Below, one piece after another: positions 49,956 through 62,422 of a stretch of DNA of 64,000 bases. Location of the stretch: the NCBI RefSeq assembly GCF_964340395.1, contig NC_135559.1, positions 5,564,001 through 5,628,000 of the forward strand. Reading direction: 5' to 3'. Each line of letters begins with the position of its first letter. Within the stretch, counting starts at the first letter, position 1. The DNA comes from Glandiceps talaboti. Its lineage: Eukaryota > Hemichordata > Enteropneusta > Spengelidae. Made by a program: the position numbers and the translations under genes. The notes under the pieces were generated by a model. The model was given only the letters and a program-made list of their open reading frames with translations, had not been told where the DNA came from and made no database searches.

Positions 49956-52900
49956 TCAATATATCCCTGATGTAACACCAATTCCTAGACTTCTTTTGAT
50001 TCCACAATTACAGCAAAACTTAGATGTAGTGTCAGGATAGCTATCTCCACACCGATGACACAGCTGTTCAATGTTGATACTTCTTGTACTCTTTCTGTTG
50101 CCATGACTACCAATACCTGGATTAGAGTAATGCATACGTGTGTGTCTTGGCATTGCTTTACTTGTGAAACGTTGAGGTGTGTGACTACGGTAATCTGACA
50201 TTGGTGGTAAACTTATGCTGTAAAAAATCAAAAAAGACATTATAATCAGTAATTAGCAGTATTATAGACCAGAATCATAACGAACAGTACAATATAGTTA
50301 CTTTGGAACAATAAAATTGAAATGATGCAAACAGGGAACCTACCAGGGAACCTTGATCACACAATGATTATAATGATGCCTGGCGAGACATCAACACTGA
50401 ATAACTAAATCATAGCATGATCAAGGTTCCGTGGTAGGCAGATCGAAATGTCGCACTCATTTCCAATTTATCATTCCAAAGTAACTATATTGTACTGTCC
50501 TATTGATTCTTGGAACCATGAACAATATGTTCTCTAGAATCATAATATTCAGCCCCAAAAAATCACTTCTTCAGTAAATGAGCATAAAAAAATACTTGAA
50601 TTGCACCTAGTTTCAGATTTCAGTAGACTTTTTCAAAAGTGTTTGATTCAAATTATCAAGGGATTATTATTCTGACTTACTAGGTGAATGCCAAATAAAG
50701 TTATTACATGTGTATTACTTTTTTGCATATAACAGAAACCACTATTGACTTAGTCTAAATGCCAACATGGTCTCTAGGTAAATCATAATGATACCATATA
50801 GGAACTAGACTACTATTGACTGGGAAGCGTTTGGGTTTCTTACATTGTAAGATTAATCAGTAACTGAAAAACCTGAAAAATGTACTGTTGAGGTATAGTT
50901 TGGTGGGGTGGGGTGGGGAGGGGTGGGGAGGGGAGGGGTGGGGGTGTGGTGTTCTTCAACAGTGTCTTCCATGAAGACTTATTTAATCCAAGGGCAACAA
51001 TTTTATAATGATCAGACAATGCTATCAATTCAGACATTTTTTATTTTTCTGTTAACTGATGTATTAGAACATTGAGATTACACTCTTCATTTGGGTATTA
51101 ATTTAAAAAGCTATAATATATACGCAATATTGCAGAACAAGACAAGTAAAATCATTTATATGCTATTCAACAATACGAAAATCCCAAGAAGTTTAGGTGT
51201 GTGTGTGTATGTGTGTGTGTGTGTGTGTGCGCGCGCGCGTGTGCGCGTGTGTGTGTGTGTGTGTGTGTGTGGTGGGGGGGTCTATGCAAGGAGAATGTCT
51301 TCTACAGCTTTGAATATTAGAAGATATATATTTATATCAAAGACAGTTGTATTTGTACTCACCTGAAACCATCTTGTAAATCAGCTGTGTCTAGTGAGTC
51401 CAGGCTAGATTTCCTACCATTCATATGTCTATACTTGGCACTGATAGGTCTAGCTTTGATTCCTGTCTGTCTAACTCTATGTCTTGGTCCATAGCTGTAT
51501 CCATGTACAGTGGAAGGGGTCAAACCAGTACCAGAAAATATACATGGTTGATCTGTAAGAAACATTGTACATGACAGTTAAACAAAGTTACAGGCTCAAT
51601 TTGGAGAAGAATTAACATCTATAGATGAAAAATAGATTCTATGCAGACTTAGAGTTATAGAAAAAGTTGTTCTAGGACAAATGAATGATCCTATGTAATC
51701 CTTATGGTTCCACTGATAAGATATCACTAATTCAAGAACCTGGGACTGAAACCCTGGCCTTTAACTTGACTGGCAGGTAGTTAGCTAAACCATGGGTATG
51801 CAAGAAGTTGTTTTTGACACAGAGCTAAGCATATTTCCACTCTAGACTAACAATAACAGAGACAATAAGCACAGCAGGATCCTTTGCCCAATCACATTGA
51901 AAACTGCTTCTAATAAAAACATTACACATGGAGTTGATGATTTTAATGGCTGCAATTGTTTATTTTCTAACTGATAATCAACATTTCAACTTGACTACTA
52001 CTACATCCCCACTGTGCACGGCACCTATGTAATTGTTTCTTTCAATTGCATTAGAAGTTGTCTGAGGGTGTGTAATCAATGTCATGTCACATGAGTGAAA
52101 CACCAAGCCTACATCATTTTAGCTGTAAGTTGTCTGAGTGTGTGTAAATATGTCATGTCACATGAGTGAAACACCAAGCCTACATCACTTTAGCTGTAAT
52201 TATTATTTGACATTGTTTTCAAGAAGAATGTTGTAAAATATTGTTTTATTGATTAACAATCCACAATAAATACAACACATAACACTGAACTAAAGCACTT
52301 TCTTTCTCTATGTGCTACACTCATTTATAGCATTCATATCAAGTGTAAAAGTATACTGTTTCAATTGGTTTATTTACAAGCCTAGCAAATTACACTTGAT
52401 ATGGATTCTATAATTCTATGATTGTGATACTTACAGAAAATGCTTTACTTTGGTGTTATTGGTTGTACCTATTGCTAATCCGTATTACTAACAAGACAGG
52501 AATTCTTACCCTGATATACCCTAGGACTAGATGATCCCATATAATTTTGTGATGGAAATACACAACTGTTTGAGATAGGTCCTGTAGTGTTCCTAGTAGG
52601 TATAGGTGAATCATAATCATAACTACTATATGGTATACCATGGAATGGATCTAGAATTGGCTGCTGTGTTGGCTGTGGCCTTGCTTTTCCTGGGTTGCTT
52701 CTTTTGATGAAAACAGCACTGTTTATTCTTGGTTTGGGTTTAGGCTTGGGTTTAGGAACACTTTTGGCATACTGTTACAAAACAGAGATAGGAATGGGAA
52801 AAAAAGGTAAAAACTGCAAGTGTGTACATTTACTATCCACATTAGGTTAACAGATATAAAATATTTATAACTTAATACATTTGCAAAAATCAATAAAACT

Positions 52901-55900
52901 GTAATAATATTCATATTTATCAAATACTTATATAAATCATCATTTCCATTCACATTCCTTGATTAAGTATTGCATGCTGCAAAATTGAAAATAGAAATTT
53001 TAACTAAGCTATGGAAACCTGGCAGAAACATGGAAAATACATGAAGACACCAATGTATACACATTCAAATGAAAGACAACATTTTGTGTTGTGGGTCAAA
53101 ATGATAAAAACTAGGTTTCATTGCGAGTCACAAAATATTAAGAGAATTTTCTGTGTCACAAAAAATTGCCAGACGCGTGTGTGAGTCAGTGGTGCATCAA
53201 ATTGCTATACAATAACATATGTATACATGTTTACAGCAAATACAAGTGGTGAGTCATATGGTGTATATCTATTCAGACATATACAGCTGTTACTATGCTA
53301 TACTTTATCAAACAACAGACATTATCAGCCATTAATCTAGTTAAAATCTGATCAAGAAGACGGAGCTTGTTGATTCCTTTATTTACTGTCTACTAGACTT
53401 ATCTTGTTGTGTTCTTATTGCATGTACATGTACCATATGTCAATATTAGTTTTCTGTCTGTGTCTGATATACATAGGAGAGATGAATACCAAAGGTATAT
53501 ACAGAGGGGGCGTGGGGACACATACAGTAGATGTGAAATATTGTAAATAAAATGAATCAAACACTGATCAGATTGTTTTTATTAGATTGAATTATTGACA
53601 ATATTACATGCACATTAATTTAGAAAAAAGACATCACGTAATGTTAATATTGTGTGTCACTAAATTGTGCAAGAATTGCAGTCCTTTCAAGTTCATGTTC
53701 AAATCATAGATTAATATTTAGAAATGTGACTCAATGTGTAAATCTAAAAATATTTCAATCTCCCTGACTAGGTGTAAATTCTTTGGAAATTTTTTTCATA
53801 AGTCAACAGTTCCCATGGGAACATAAGTACCTGTTTTCCTGTTGATATTTTACTTCCGTAACTATTATCAACTGATGATCCTAAATATGACATTGGTTCT
53901 CCCTGTTCCTTCTTCCGTGTCTTACAAAATGGGATGTGTCTTGCAGCTGCCTGGGGATTAAAGTTTCTATGACAACTGCTGCAGTATACATAGTCTGTAA
54001 GAACAAAATTGACAAACAAAAATATCACTTGCTATGATTTTGAGTACACAAGTTAGAATGTTTGACCTGCTGTAATTTCACACTTCAGTGGGCTTTTTCA
54101 ATAGCACTAAGCTTATTAATACTTCAGACCACCTAACAATTACACCACCAAACATTTGGTGCAAATTAGCGAGTGTTCCATGTATGCAAAATAACATGTA
54201 ATTTCACACTTCAGCAGGCTTTTTCAATGACACTAAGCTTGTTAGTATATATGTGCATGTATCACTGAGCACTAGTGTCAGTGCAAAATCACACGGATAC
54301 ATTACCGATTAGATATATTTGTACCAAATTTGCTGTTTTTGATGAATATACTGTGTTATAACCGCAACAGAACCACATGATGTAGCAGTGTCAGTTGAGT
54401 GCTGAGAGTAATTTTACTTGTTCTTGTGTGTTTTCAGTTGTTTAGTGTACAAGGTTCAATGAGGGGAGGGAAATACAACAGCCTACAACACCCTCCTGAG
54501 GTTACATGACAAGTCTATGGCATATGTACATCATTGTGCTGTATACAATAACAGCTGAGGAGGTCTAAGTGATTTATCTTAAATATACTAAATTAATTAT
54601 GTATATTCTGCCAGTTTAACTCTTCTACAAAAATTAGATTAAACTGACCTGGATTGTCTGCTGGTGGTGGGGGAGGAGGTAACGGTTCCCCCCTCCTCAT
54701 TGCTCTTACTGCTGCCCTAGCATTACGAATGGTTTCCACAAATTCTCTGTGTTTTGCTCTCCAGTTGTTTTTATTTTTGGTAGCCTAAAACAAAGAATAC
54801 AATGTACATGATTATAGTTCTAAAATGAAAGAACTGATAACATTTCTCAATCTGAAAAAAATTTATTTTGATACTATCTACAGTTCTCTAGTCATTTGCT
54901 ATATATTACAAAACTACATGAGAGACATTGTAACCATGAACCATTGTCTATGATAATGTGTGAGCTATTGTCTAGGACATTGTCTAGTTCATTATCTAAG
55001 ATATTGTCTAGGACAATGATTCATTGTCTAAGATATTGTCGAGGACAGTGGTTCATTGGCACAATCTTTCTCATGGGCATTCACTGAGCCATAATAGAGT
55101 GGCAGGCTTGTAATCTTTACTCCTTGCTCATTAAATCTCTCTCACTGTTAGAATTGGCTCTGATTTGTTGAAGGTCCTCTTCAGATAAGGATTAAAATAT
55201 AGCTATAGAAAAACTTGGAACAGAACAAAAAAATGATCCCATGTAATCCGTACTAAGTTACTAGTAACACTAATGTGATGATCTGGGATTGAAACATTGC
55301 CCTTGGGTACAATTTTAACCACTCTACACAGTCAACACATTAATTGAAACTGTTCAATTCTGACCACAACTAAATACCTCAGCCTGACCGATTTACCAAT
55401 ATATACAATCTGACAGTCAATCACTTACATTTGGCACTGCACCAGGTCTCAATGTGGCACCGAAAGGTACATCAGAGCCTTCAGCTCTTTGTCGTCCTGA
55501 GTCAAACACAGGACGCTTTGAAAACTGAAGTCTTTGACAAACCCGTTGATGTTTAACCTGGTAAGATAAAATTGTAAAAATAAATTAAATGTATGTTCAC
55601 ATCATTTAGTGTTTTTATCACTTTTTACACATTAAGATTTTCAATAAGATATCAATTTTCTGTCAATTGATGGATTTTGGATTTTGTTGAAATTTCTCAC
55701 AAGTAGTAAGAACATGAACTGTCAACAGCAATAAAATCATAATGTATCCGTTGGAATTTTCAAGATGCTCACAAGCAAAAAGATAGCCATACAGAGACCA
55801 TCTTCTTCCACCAATCAATGTTGATGATATCCGATATATGATGGCCGTAAAGTTTCCAGAAAATCAAAAACTTGTACTTTATTGAGTTTACGACAACAGA

Positions 55901-56464
55901 AGTTGATGAATGCAATTCTCAGTTTCGCATAAAAATATAGGAAACCACAAAATAACATTACAATTAATTAATAATGCAGCTACATGTACTAGTCGGAAGT
56001 CCTAATAGTGTAGGAGTTGGCGACACATGACCGACAGGAAATCAAATTTTTATTTTTATTTATGTATTTTATTCAAAATTATTTTCAAAAACAATTTATG
56101 CAATGTGAAATACTGTTCCCTTACGGATAAACCCGCAGACAAATATTGCCAACGTCTATAATAGTAATACCATTGTGTAAAGAAGTTAGTTACGGGTTAA
56201 AGGGTACATAATTTATAAATGGCGCGCCGTTGTCAGCCTGCAGATTTACAACGCGAACGTAAACAACTTACCAAACTCTTCGGATTGAAAGTTCTGCCAC
56301 AATGACGACATGGGTTCAGCGATCCTGCTTCACCCTGGGCTGCAAAATAAAACAAATATAATGTAAGCGAGTCTTATTCAAAACCGATTACACCAGTTTG
56401 AATACAATTTCGAAATACCTCCATATCCTGGGTAAAAGATCTCACCTGAAGCAGGAGCAGCCAT
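49956..56464 (-). CDS. ZC2HC1A: ZC2HC1 (FAM164)-like C2HC zinc-finger protein, complete
   Basis: Eight minus-strand coding exons: 56464-56446, 56339-56272, 55557-55429, 54784-54649, 53994-53831, 52771-52510, 51552-51363 and 50217-49956. All phases agree and give 409 residues from MAAPAS. Two C-x2-C-x11-H-x3-C fingers of the FAM164 type lie at about 17-36 (CRHCGRTFNP...HQRVC) and 122-141 (CSSCHRNFNP...HIPFC). A third, C-terminal zinc-ribbon-like CHRC...CCNC lies at about 376-394. Between fingers 1 and 2 are the family's FDSGRQRAEGSDVP and NNWRAKHREFVETIR blocks and a PPPPPP run before finger 2. The middle is Pro/Ser/Lys-rich and probably disordered. The biochemical role is not established in general; it is a putative zinc-binding protein. 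Whether it is closer to ZC2HC1A, B or C cannot be told here, so the suffix is tentative. Introns hold a MITE, two SINEs and several short tandem repeats. Its start faces PACRG 600 bases away. Confidence 0.9.
50270..50531. mobile_element. MITE family 2, longer copy, in ZC2HC1 intron
   Basis: ACAGTACAATATAGTTACTT near 50285 is the inverse of AAGTAACTATATTGTACTGT near 50479. Inner arms pair as GGAACCTTGATCA / TGATCAAGGTTCC. It shares its right end with the copy at 47965-48100. Confidence 0.75.
51197..51277. repeat. (GT)n / (GC)n microsatellite
   Basis: GTGT runs are interrupted by GCGCGCGCGT and end in a short G run. It lies in a ZC2HC1 intron and is potentially Z-DNA forming. Confidence 0.95.
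51625..51800 (-). mobile_element. tRNA-type SINE, copy 1, in ZC2HC1 intron
   Basis: On the minus strand a head with CATGGTTTAGCTAACTACC (A-box-like) and AGGGTTTCAGTCCCAGG (B-box-like) is followed by a body with AGGATTACATAGGATCATTC and a TTTTTCTATAACTC segment. The same order is seen at 55175-55345. Confidence 0.6.
52050..52205. repeat. ~75-bp tandem duplication in ZC2HC1 intron
   Basis: Two near-identical copies share AAGTTGTCTGAG, TGTCATGTCACATGAGTG, AAACACCAAGCCTACATCA and TTTAGCTGTAA. Confidence 0.85.
53336..53590. mobile_element. Probable degenerate MITE family 1, copy E
   Basis: The left end AATCTAGTTAAAATCTGATC, an interior TTCCTTTATTTAC, and a right end ACACTGATCAGATTG resemble family 1. 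It is more diverged than the other copies, and the boundaries are approximate. Confidence 0.4.
54060..54250. repeat. ~125-bp-spaced direct repeat in ZC2HC1 intron
   Basis: TGTAATTTCACACTTCAG, GGCTTTTTCAAT and CACTAAGCTTRTTARTA occur twice, near 54071 and near 54198. Confidence 0.75.
54940..55060. repeat. Short tandem repeat on CATTGTCTA / ATATTGTCTAGGAC
   Basis: About six irregular ~16-30-bp units with the core TATTGTCTAGGACA. ZC2HC1 intron. Confidence 0.75.
55175..55345 (-). mobile_element. tRNA-type SINE, copy 2, in ZC2HC1 intron
   Basis: It matches the copy at 51625-51800 in order: TATAGAAAAAC, AATGATCCCATGTAATCC, a CTGGGATTGAAACATTGCCC (B-box-like) segment and a TTTTAACCACTCTAC head. 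Both copies lie in ZC2HC1 introns in the gene's own orientation. Confidence 0.55.
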
Positions 56465-57064
56465 GATGGTTTCATATGATAGTGAATGGTGGGGGCGGTA
56501 GGCGTAAAGGATGGACGGATTAAAATATCCCCTCTGCTCTGAAATATTTGTTCTGTAGCGACAGAAACAATTATTATAAAAGAAATTTGCTCAAAATACG
56601 TCAGTTTTAAGATTATAATAAGGTATTTTTATGAAAAATATTAATTTCCCATCATTCTAGGCTGTCTCACCTGAAAAGAATAATGGCATCTCCTGGTATG
56701 TCCTTGTTCGGCACAGTGTGTATATTTTAAGATTCAAATTTTCAAATTTTAGTCCAATTTTACTCCCTGCGAATTCAAAAATATTCTTGATATGCGAACA
56801 CAGTATTATTCTTGTTAGAAATAGTTACAAACAAACATTTGTGTGACTAAACAATGTATTCTTGTTTTTGTTCTGGACAGAGGCTTGGTTGCCATGGTCG
56901 TCGACGTCATTGTTTTGACAGCAACAGAGGGAAGGTCTCTCCATTTTGTTTTCTCATAACAACGCAGACTATTGTTGGAGTTGGTTACTACAGCCAACTG
57001 TGGCAGATAAAAACGACGTAAAGAGCAACATCGTCCTTGTCGACTCTTCGAAAGTAATTTAAAG
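56465..57064. promoter_or_regulatory. Probable bidirectional promoter between ZC2HC1 and intronless PACRG
   Basis: Only 600 bases separate the two divergent start codons. The part near PACRG is comparatively CpG-rich. GGTTGCCATGG at about 56888 contains an RFX X-box half-site (GTTGCC). CATAACAACG at 56955 recurs 93 bases upstream of the second PACRG. Promoter function is inferred from gene layout. Confidence 0.45.
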
Positions 57065-57757
57065 ATGTCTCGACTAGCCAGCAAGAAGAAGGGTTCAGCA
57101 GATCCCTTTTCTCCACAGTCAAGGATGAAAAACGCACTTGTGAAGCCACCACCAGAAGCTGGTGCATTCAATGAGCGTCCAGCCAAACCTACCGATTTCC
57201 GAAAGTTCTACGACCGTGGCGACTTCCCAATCGCTCTTGAGCACGATACAAAGGGCAACAAAATCGCATGGAAGGTAGAAATTGAGAAATTGGATTACCA
57301 CCACTACCTGCCTCTACTTTTCGACGGTCTTTGCGAAACAACACATCCATACGAGTTTTTCTCCCGTCAAGGCGTACACGATATGTTGGAGCATGGCGGT
57401 ACCAAAATTCTACCCGTAATTCCTCAGCTTATTATTCCCATCAAGAAAGCCCTCAATACAAGAAACAGGAAGGTTATATGTACAACGCTGAAAATTCTCC
57501 AACATCTGGTCGTATCGGGAGACTTGGTAGGAGAGGCGCTAGTACCTTACTACAGGCAGATTCTTCCCATTCTGAACATCTTCAAGAATTACAACCTCAA
57601 CTCAGGCGATGGTATCGACTACAGCCAACAGAAGAGGGAAAACATTGGCGATCTTATCCAAGAGACACTCGAATCGTTTGAAAGGCAAGGCGGTGAAGAT
57701 GCATTTATTAATATCAAATACATGGTACCAACATACGAATCATGCATGCTCAACTAA
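57065..57757 (+). CDS. PACRG: PACRG, intronless complete copy
   Basis: PACRG is an armadillo/HEAT-like protein of the axonemal inner junction, where it joins the A- and B-tubules with FAP20 in motile cilia. The single open frame gives 230 residues with no intron. Conserved family blocks are [34 protein letters not shown]-type sequence, [52 protein letters not shown] and the terminal [11 protein letters not shown]...YESCMLN. It is uninterrupted to the natural C-terminus, so it looks functional. The N-terminal ~20 residues are variable, as in other PACRGs. The second PACRG at 62423 has an intron after codon 191 that is absent here, so this may be a retrocopy or an intron-loss copy. An A run at 58502-58513 and AATAAA at 58785 lie downstream. 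Confidence 0.93.
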   Translation: MSRLASKKKGSADPFSPQSRMKNALVKPPPEAGAFNERPAKPTDFRKFYDRGDFPIALEHDTKGNKIAWKVEIEKLDYHHYLPLLFDGLCETTHPYEFFSRQGVHDMLEHGGTKILPVIPQLIIPIKKALNTRNRKVICTTLKILQHLVVSGDLVGEALVPYYRQILPILNIFKNYNLNSGDGIDYSQQKRENIGDLIQETLESFERQGGEDAFINIKYMVPTYESCMLN

Positions 57758-58784
57758 AACCTTTACTTTGACTGAGACTGAAAGTTGTTGGTGATAATAT
57801 GGATGGGACGCCATTTTTGTTTTTTAAAGTACAGCCCTGGATACAGCATCAAGGACAATGTAAACTTATTTTCTACATCTGGACTGAACTGGGTCTTTCA
57901 ATACATTTGGACATTTAGAGAACTCATCAAAGAAGTATTGAATGCTAATTCATGTACTGTTTGGAATGTTTACTAACTTGATACATCGACCCTTGTTATT
58001 ATTTTTTAGAAATGTGATGTTAGAGAGTTTTAAGATCACAATTAAAGTGCTGTCAAGAGGAGATATTGTTAGGCTGCAGTTCTCTTTTTCTTCATTTTCA
58101 TTTTCACTTCACCATATTTTATCTTATGTCATGCCTAATTCACAGTCATTGAAAGTCTTGGAAAGGTCATGGGGGTTGGGGGACAATAGGTGCATACTGT
58201 AGTTATTAGTAACCTTGGCAACAACATCAAGTTCAAGTTAACTCTGCAATATCAAAGATGTTTCTTGAATATAACAAATGTTTTTCTAAATTTCAACTAC
58301 ATGAACTAGGTGAAAATATAATATGAACAACTAGTGTAGTTAATTTGTAAACTGCAGTAGTTATATTAAGTACATTTTCATTAATGTGCCCGCATTGTGA
58401 CATTTTCATGGCAATATTGTTTTCTACAACATATTTATTCACCATGATGTGGGTGACAATAACCTGTTTCGCTTAGAAAAACATTTTTGAACTTTGTATT
58501 AAAAAAAAAAAACGTTTTCGCATGTGATTATATGTTGCCACTGGAGCAAACAGCTCTCTTTTGTACATAGCAATGTCTCTTCCATGCAGCTGTGCTGTTA
58601 CCACAGTTACCACTGCTATTTGTGGAATTCCAAGGATGATCAGTGCCTATTTTCATTGCCAAGGAAAAGAAGAGACTTGAGTTTGGAGGAGATTGTAGTG
58701 TCTTTAAAAAAAACAAAAGTTAATTTTTGAACTTACAGATGAATTAAAATATATTTGTGTTTCACTTTCATTGTGTCACTCTGC

Positions 58785-58790
58785 AATAAA
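58785..58790 (+). promoter_or_regulatory. Candidate polyadenylation signal AATAAA for intronless PACRG
   Basis: AATAAA lies about 1 kb past the stop, just before a minisatellite. The 3' UTR length is not otherwise supported. Confidence 0.35.
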
Positions 58791-58805
58791 TTGTGTGTAG
58801 CGCTA

Positions 58806-59115
58806 GCGCTTGACAGGTGATAGATGTGTGTATGGGTACAAAGAGGTGATAGATGTGTGTATGGGTACATAAACAGGTGATAGATGTGTGTATGGGTACA
58901 TACAGGTAATAGATGTGTCACTGTGGGTACTTGCAGGAAAAAACAGGTTATACAGGTGTGTATTGGTACATACAGGTGATAGACGTGTCACTGTGTGGGT
59001 ACATACAGGTGATAGCTGTGTCACTATGGGTACATGCAGGAAACACATGTGATGTGTCACTGTGTGGGGGTACATGCAGGAAACACAGGTTATAGATGTG
59101 TGTATGGGTAAATAC
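58806..59115. repeat. ~28-34-bp minisatellite 3' of PACRG
   Basis: About ten units of ACAGGTGATAGATGTGTGTA / TGGGTACATA with variants (CACTGTGTGGGTACATGCAG). Frames on the minus strand rich in YTHLSP repeats are by-products. Confidence 0.92.
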
Positions 59116-60467
59116 ACGTAACAATTTGTATATCAACTTGCAGTGAGTGTAGTCATTTTCTTCTTTTGATGGACATATTACAGTTACTAGCAGTGCCAGC
59201 AAACAGCATTCATTTTTCATGACATAATGGGGTTGTTGCTCCTGAATAATGGTTTAAATCTGGCTTTGTTAAAATCAGTGCCTCTGCAGAGGTATAAAAC
59301 CACGAAGAATGTCATTTTTTGTGTGTCAGCGGAAAAAATGTCCTCTAGTTTGCAAGAATGTGTTTCTGATGAAAACATCAACCTGTGATAGTGCATGATA
59401 CATGATGGTACATATTATCCAATGAAATTCGTATGCCACTTTTACTGATTTCATTTGAGTAATGTGAAATCTAGTGTCAAGTACGATTTGTTTTTTAATT
59501 TTTAAATATAAATGAAAGGGTTAGTGCCGAAAGGGTTGAATTACAAAAATTCTGTTGTGAGAGAAAGGTATGGAATTGAATACCAAATATTTGGCATGGG
59601 GCCTTTATGGTCCTAAGTCAAGTTTATTTTCACTCTGTTATAGTGTTTACTAGCACCTTTGGGTGAGATAAAGAGAACTAGTAAACCATCGGAAAATGTC
59701 ATCAGAGCGTTTGAGGAATGTTATTTTCAGAAATTCAATTTTTTTTCACTAGGCCCTTTTGACTGAACCAATATTAAGATAGGAGTAGACATGAAGTATA
59801 TGTAGTTGAATTTATGAGAGATATGTGTATCGACTCTAGCCCCTACATCTGATAAAAAAAAGTGTTCAAATCGACTTGCAATATTTTAAAGGTCTGATGA
59901 ACCTTTACACATTTGTGCATGAAAAATTACATTTAAGTAAAATTTAGAAAAATACTTATTTATGTGAAAAAATCAAAACAGTTAAGTTTCTATGTGAACC
60001 AAAAGTTTATACTCTGTCTTTCCCCACATGTGGCACCCTTGACCTGGCAAGTATTGGAAATAATATGAAGAAGTTTAGGATGTGTAGCATACCCCCACTA
60101 GAGGATCAAATTTCATCGTTACTGATGTAGACATGGTATGGATGTGTTTACACAGCAGCTGAAGAAATAGTGTTTTACATTTAGACATGCTAAAATTAAC
60201 AGAATTCCTCTTATTTTGTTTCCAATGAATGAATTTAGTAAAACAGCGTGTGCTTTCATTTGTGTGTTTTGTTGTGACTTTGACATAAACCCATCAGTGT
60301 AAACCACAGCCCCTTTTACGGCACTGTCACAAGAAAAATTAGGTCTGTATGGTTTGCAAGATACGAATGATTACCACACATGTAACTTACTACACTCTGG
60401 AAACCTAAATGATTGATGCAAACATATTGGGGTGGGGGACATATGCACATAAGTATTTTTATTTATT

Positions 60468-60499
<32 letters not shown>

Positions 60500-62279
60500 G
60501 TATCAAAATACCAATGCACAACTTGTATTAATGTCTCATTAAAACAATCGATCCCTCAAGGGGACTAATTTTGTCCATATACACATATTTCATTCATTCA
60601 TTTATTTATTTATTTATTGTATAAAAGCTATTGGTTGAAACTTGATAGATATAAAATTGTCTCTAATTCTGTTTTCTGTTAAATACAAATACGTAAAGAT
60701 TTAATATACCAAATGAGACAAAATATAACATTAGCATCATTTATGTTATGGAATAGCAATATTATGCAAATAATGGTAAAGAATATTTTAGTGAAATAAA
60801 AGTTACTAGGTTCAGTTTGTTGAGTAAACAAACACTTTGTTTGATGTTTTGTTCTTAAACAGAAGACTTTCCTTAGGAATCTGATCTAAAATTACAGTGG
60901 AATGTAAAATTTGTAGGGGGAACTAAAATACATATGGTGACAAAAATAAAACAAAACAAAAATGGACTGGTATGAAAAAGGGGAACAGAAATTGAAATGG
61001 TAAAAACTGGCAGGTAGAAGGAAATGAAATATGGAGAGGACTATCAAAAATAAAGAGAAACATTATCAACTATAAAATTATATTTCTTGGAAGAAAATCC
61101 TAACTTTTTGCCAACATCTGTCGTACACTCCTGATGATAATGACAAGAGGTCGGTGAAGATTTGGGATTCACTTTCAAGAAATATTTTGACTGTGAGTAG
61201 AAATTTCAGTACAAAGTATAAACCCAGAGTCAATGAACAGTCATTCTTGTATACAAATTATAGTGTAAACTGAAGTAAAAGTGTCAAAAATAGGTTCCTG
61301 TTGAAGCGCTCAGTAATAGCCAAAAAAAAAAAAACATGCCTTGGTGTTGTCTCAAGGAGCTAGTGTTGATCTTCTTGAGATAATTACTCTAAGATAAATC
61401 CCTGGGTTACAGCATAGACTTCTATGGCAACACCTCTGGCAGAATATTAGATGTTTTGAAGGCAACTAGTAGTCAATTATTTCATTAGGTGTTAAGACAG
61501 TCTTCACACCTTTCCTCCATTTACATCAGTTAGGCTGACTTGTCAAGTCAGATATTTCCCACCTGAATAGAACTCTTGACAACCTATCTAATTTCCATAT
61601 GAATGCATACTAATTAATTTTGCTAACTGTCATTACTGTCAATACTTTCAACCCCCACCCACCCAGAGAAAAAAAATCATTCATAGCTGTCATGTTTGTC
61701 ATTATTGTATATATTTTTTATATTTGTTTGTTTGTTCATTTTCATAAGCATAACTAATGAAGCCCAAACCCAATGCACTGTGGTACAAGGAACATACACA
61801 CATCCACCCATGTCTTGTTTAGTTTTTTTTGTTTTTAGTACTTCAGTTAGTACTGACAAGTTATATTTAGAAAGGTGAGGCCCCAAAATCTGTATTATTT
61901 AGTTTTATCTAACTTTTGTGTTTTGTGTGATTTTACACTTTTTGGATATCATTCATATTCTGTAGCAATGCGTTGGGGAAAATTATATTATGCAAATGTA
62001 CAACAAGTTCAAGTTGCTTGCGGAAATCAGCATGTCTGTCGCCCCCTAGAGACAGAACATGGGAACGCGAAAACAGCGGTCGATATAGCATCCCATAATG
62101 CAACACGTCACTGCAAAATCCAACAGCTATCTTGATGGTGTGGTATCGCTATTAAACAAATCCGTATCTGTATTGTGCTTCTATACTTATATCCTCATTT
62201 TTTAAAACCATTGTCATCTGAATATTTCGAATTTTAAGTACTTTGCAACCAATGCCCTAATAATAACAGGCGGGCTACA
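59116..62279. other. Intergenic between the two PACRG genes
   Basis: No exon is recognised. It holds (TTTA)n tracts at 60456-60499 and 60600-60618 and an A run near 61321, with nothing else I can name. Confidence 0.55.
60456..60499. repeat. (TTTA)n microsatellite
   Basis: About ten TTTA/TTAT units. A second short run lies near 60600. It could be the tail of an antisense LINE, but no LINE coding is seen beside it. Confidence 0.9.
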
Positions 62280-62422
62280 AAGCATGCTGGGAGTACTGCT
62301 TGACTGCACAAGGTCGCCATCTTGTTACGCATAACAACGTGAGCCTTGTTACTATACACACAACACTCTAAAAGTGGAGAGTCAAAATACTGTATTGTCA
62401 CCCCTAACTTCTGCAAATTGAG

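Noticed and set aside
57119-57304. Minus-strand and alternative-frame ORFs overlapping PACRG (also 56815-57186 and 57331-57681)
   Set aside because: Shadow frames of the conserved PACRG coding sequence.
58733-59220. YTHLSP-repeat frames on the minus strand
   Set aside because: A by-product of the ~30-bp minisatellite, with no splice or promoter support.
62234-62416. Minus-strand 60-codon frame upstream of PACRG as a divergent PRKN start
   Set aside because: It has no ubiquitin-like N-terminus, and the first coding exon of PRKN is only a few bases in other animals, so it could not be recognised here.
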